From NCBI GenBank assembly GCA_937958375.1, contig CALGNY010000206.1, positions 1 through 16,736 of the forward strand: DNA of 16,736 nucleotides, given 5' to 3'. Numbering within the stretch: the stretch's first letter is position 1; each line of letters begins with the position of its first letter. The notes beneath the pieces were generated by a model. It ran no database searches. It had not been told where the DNA came from and saw only the letters and a list, made by a program, of their open reading frames with translations. This document shows, in pieces, positions 15,029-16,736 of the stretch. The position numbers were made by a program, and so were the translations under genes. The DNA comes from an uncultured Bacillaceae bacterium. GTDB lineage: Bacteria > Bacillota > Bacilli > Bacillales > Alkalibacillaceae.

Positions 15029-16579
15029 ATGGTAGTACCTTTTAAACATGAACCATTTACGGATTTTTCGATTGAAGAAAACGCAAAGGCTCAGGAAGAA
15101 GCCCTTCGCCAAGTCGAACAGGAGCTTGGTAAAGAATATCCTCTTGTGATCAATGGAGAACATATCTATACCGATGACCAAATTGTTTCCACCAACCCTG
15201 GAAATAAGGAAGAAGTGATCGGGAAAGTTTCCAAAGCCAATAAAGAATTAGCTGAAAAAGCGATTCAATCCGCGAACGAAAACTTTGAATGGTGGAGAAA
15301 ATCAACCGCAGAAATGCGCGCAGACATTTTATTCCGTGCCGCAGCGATTGTTCGCCGCCGTCGTTTCGAGTTTAATGCATGGATTATCAAAGAAGCAGGA
15401 AAACCGTGGAAAGAAGCAGATGCCGATATTGCTGAAGGGATCGATTTCTTAGAGTATTACGGTCGTCAAATGCTTGATATCGATTTAGGAAAGCCAGTTG
15501 AAAGCCGTCCGATTGAGCACAACCGTTTTCAGTACATTCCATTAGGAGCGGGTGTGGTCATTTCACCGTGGAACTTCTTGTTTGCGATCATGACAGGTAC
15601 TGCCGTATCTCCAATGGTGACAGGAAACACGGTGATTCTGAAGCCAGCAAGTAACACACCAGTCATCGCAGCTAAGTTGATGGAAGTGTTGGAAGAAGCG
15701 GGATTGCCAGACGGCATTATCAACTTCTTGCCTGGACCAGGTGGCGAAGTGGGTGACTACTTAGTCGAACATCCAAAAACACGCTTCGTAAGCTTTACAG
15801 GTTCCCGTGAAGTCGGAACACGCATTTATGAACGTGCAGCAGTCGTCCAAGATGGACAAGAGTGGCTCAAACGCGTCGTTGCGGAAATGGGCGGTAAAGA
15901 TACGATCATTGTCGATAACAATGCGGATCTAGAGTTAGCTGCTGAATCGATTGTGAACTCTGCATTCGGTTTCTCCGGACAAAAATGCTCTGCATGTTCA
16001 CGCGTCGTTGCGCATGAAGATGTTTACGATGACCTACTTGACCGCTGTGTTGAACTGACGAAAGAATTGGATGTCGGTGACCCAACGGAGAAAAACTATT
16101 TCATGGGCGCTGTCATCGACCAAGCTTCTTATGACAAGATTCTAAACTACGTCCAAATCGGACAAGATGAAGGAGCTCGCTTGGTTCATGGTGGAACAGG
16201 CGACGACAAGAATGGTTACTACATTCAGCCAACGATCTTTGCAGATGCCGATCCGAAATCCCGCATCATGCAAGAAGAAATCTTCGGGCCAGTCGTTGCA
16301 TTCGCGAAAGCGAAAAACTTCGATGAAATGCTCGATATCGCCAACAACACCGAGTATGGCTTGACTGGTGCGATCATCTCCAATGACCGCACACATATCG
16401 AAGCGGCAAAAGAAGATTTCCACGTCGGAAACCTTTACATCAACCGCGGATGTACAGCAGCCATCGTCGGCTACCACCCATTCGGCGGATTCAAAATGTC
16501 TGGAACAGACTCCAAAGCAGGCGGACCAGACTACCTATACAACTTCATGCAAGGTAAAACAATCTCTGAAATGTATTAA
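15029..16579 (+). CDS. pruA: Delta-1-pyrroline-5-carboxylate dehydrogenase
   Basis: This 516-residue aldehyde dehydrogenase oxidises glutamate semialdehyde (from P5C) to glutamate with NAD, the last step of proline and arginine breakdown. Length fits the Bacillus RocA/PutC (YcgN) type. Key residues are Glu286 in VVAEMGGKD and the catalytic Cys320 in GFSGQKCSACSR. Cofactor and substrate regions include PWNFLFAIMTG, FTGSREVGTRIYE, and YHPFGGFKMSGTDSKAGGPD near the C-terminus, a segment characteristic of this subfamily. AGGGGAGG lies eight bases before the ATG. It has its own promoter and terminator. No proline dehydrogenase or arginine-catabolic gene is in the window, so rocA versus putC naming is open. 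Confidence 0.95.
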   Translation: MVVPFKHEPFTDFSIEENAKAQEEALRQVEQELGKEYPLVINGEHIYTDDQIVSTNPGNKEEVIGKVSKANKELAEKAIQSANENFEWWRKSTAEMRADILFRAAAIVRRRRFEFNAWIIKEAGKPWKEADADIAEGIDFLEYYGRQMLDIDLGKPVESRPIEHNRFQYIPLGAGVVISPWNFLFAIMTGTAVSPMVTGNTVILKPASNTPVIAAKLMEVLEEAGLPDGIINFLPGPGGEVGDYLVEHPKTRFVSFTGSREVGTRIYERAAVVQDGQEWLKRVVAEMGGKDTIIVDNNADLELAAESIVNSAFGFSGQKCSACSRVVAHEDVYDDLLDRCVELTKELDVGDPTEKNYFMGAVIDQASYDKILNYVQIGQDEGARLVHGGTGDDKNGYYIQPTIFADADPKSRIMQEEIFGPVVAFAKAKNFDEMLDIANNTEYGLTGAIISNDRTHIEAAKEDFHVGNLYINRGCTAAIVGYHPFGGFKMSGTDSKAGGPDYLYNFMQGKTISEMY

Positions 16580-16600
16580 TGATTGTTGTTGTGAATTGTG

Positions 16601-16629
16601 AAAATCCCGGCCATGTGCCGGGATTTTTT
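16601..16629 (+). terminator. Strong terminator after P5C dehydrogenase
   Basis: A perfect 11-bp stem AAAATCCCGGC (16601-16611) with GCCGGGATTTT (16617-16627) encloses the loop CATGT and ends in a run of six T bases. It lies 21 bp after the stop codon. The left arm starts with AAAA, so it could also stop leftward transcripts. Confidence 0.95.
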
Positions 16630-16649
16630 CCGTTTTACTGGTGAGATAG

Positions 16650-16736
16650 CGGTCTGGCTGTCGATAAGTTGTGTCTGACTGCCGATAACTGCGGTTTAAC
16701 TGCCGATAAATTGCGTCTGACTGCCGATAACCGGGT
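16650..16736. repeat. Second 21-bp-period array, cut by the window edge
   Basis: Four units of the type RACTGCCGATAA plus 9 nt are seen. GATAA begins at 16663, 16684, 16705 and 16726, exactly 21 bp apart. A degenerate unit may precede them at about 16637-16650. The 9-nt spacers (GTTGTGTCT, CTGCGGTTT, ATTGCGTCT) are more alike than those of the 8270-8604 array. The array begins just after the terminator of the P5C dehydrogenase gene and continues beyond the window. Its core is unrelated to that of the other 21-bp array. No function is known to me. Confidence 0.85.

Overview
The window looks like a chromosomal segment of a Bacillales bacterium (Firmicutes), probably a member of the Bacillaceae or Planococcaceae. 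Supporting points are the order yerA-yerB-yerC and pcrB-pcrA-ligA-camS, which resembles the Bacillus subtilis yer/pcr region, strong AGGAGG-type ribosome binding sites, sigma-A promoters, lipoproteins with classical lipoboxes, and a tRNA-Gly T-box. The glycyl-tRNA synthetase is the single-chain alpha2 type (GlyQS), unlike the two-gene enzyme of B. subtilis itself. The species cannot be fixed from sequence reading alone.

Layout. 1-330: a non-coding array with a 51-bp period. 348-527 (+): a small NETI-type protein. 569-898 (-): a small membrane protein with a YgaP-like (DUF2892) domain. 969-4159 (+): yerA, yerB, yerC (adenine-deaminase-like enzyme, DUF3048 lipoprotein, TrpR-like regulator). 4206-4945 (-): an overlapping pair of FluC/CrcB fluoride channel subunits. 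5061-6434 (+): magnesium transporter MgtE. 6582-7964 (-): glyQS, preceded by a glycine T-box leader and a good sigma-A promoter (7989-8245). 8270-8604: a 21-bp-period array lying between the divergent glyQS and pcrB promoters. 8749-14919 (+): the operon pcrB-pcrA-ligA-camS (archaeal-type lipid synthase, UvrD-family helicase, NAD-dependent DNA ligase, CamS lipoprotein). 15029-16579 (+): delta-1-pyrroline-5-carboxylate dehydrogenase with its own promoter and a strong terminator. 16650-16736: start of a second 21-bp-period array running off the window.

The genes are mostly housekeeping: DNA repair and replication (PcrA, LigA), ion homeostasis (FluC pair, MgtE), translation (GlyQS) and proline/arginine breakdown (P5C dehydrogenase). 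The least explained material is non-coding. Three intergenic arrays, with different sequences but rigid periods (51, 21 and 21 bp), occupy gaps around ordinary genes. The two 21-bp arrays can both be parsed as a 12-nt conserved core plus a 9-nt spacer, although their cores differ. I consider these arrays the best candidates for something undescribed. A DNA-level role (phased protein binding or DNA bending) is only an inference.
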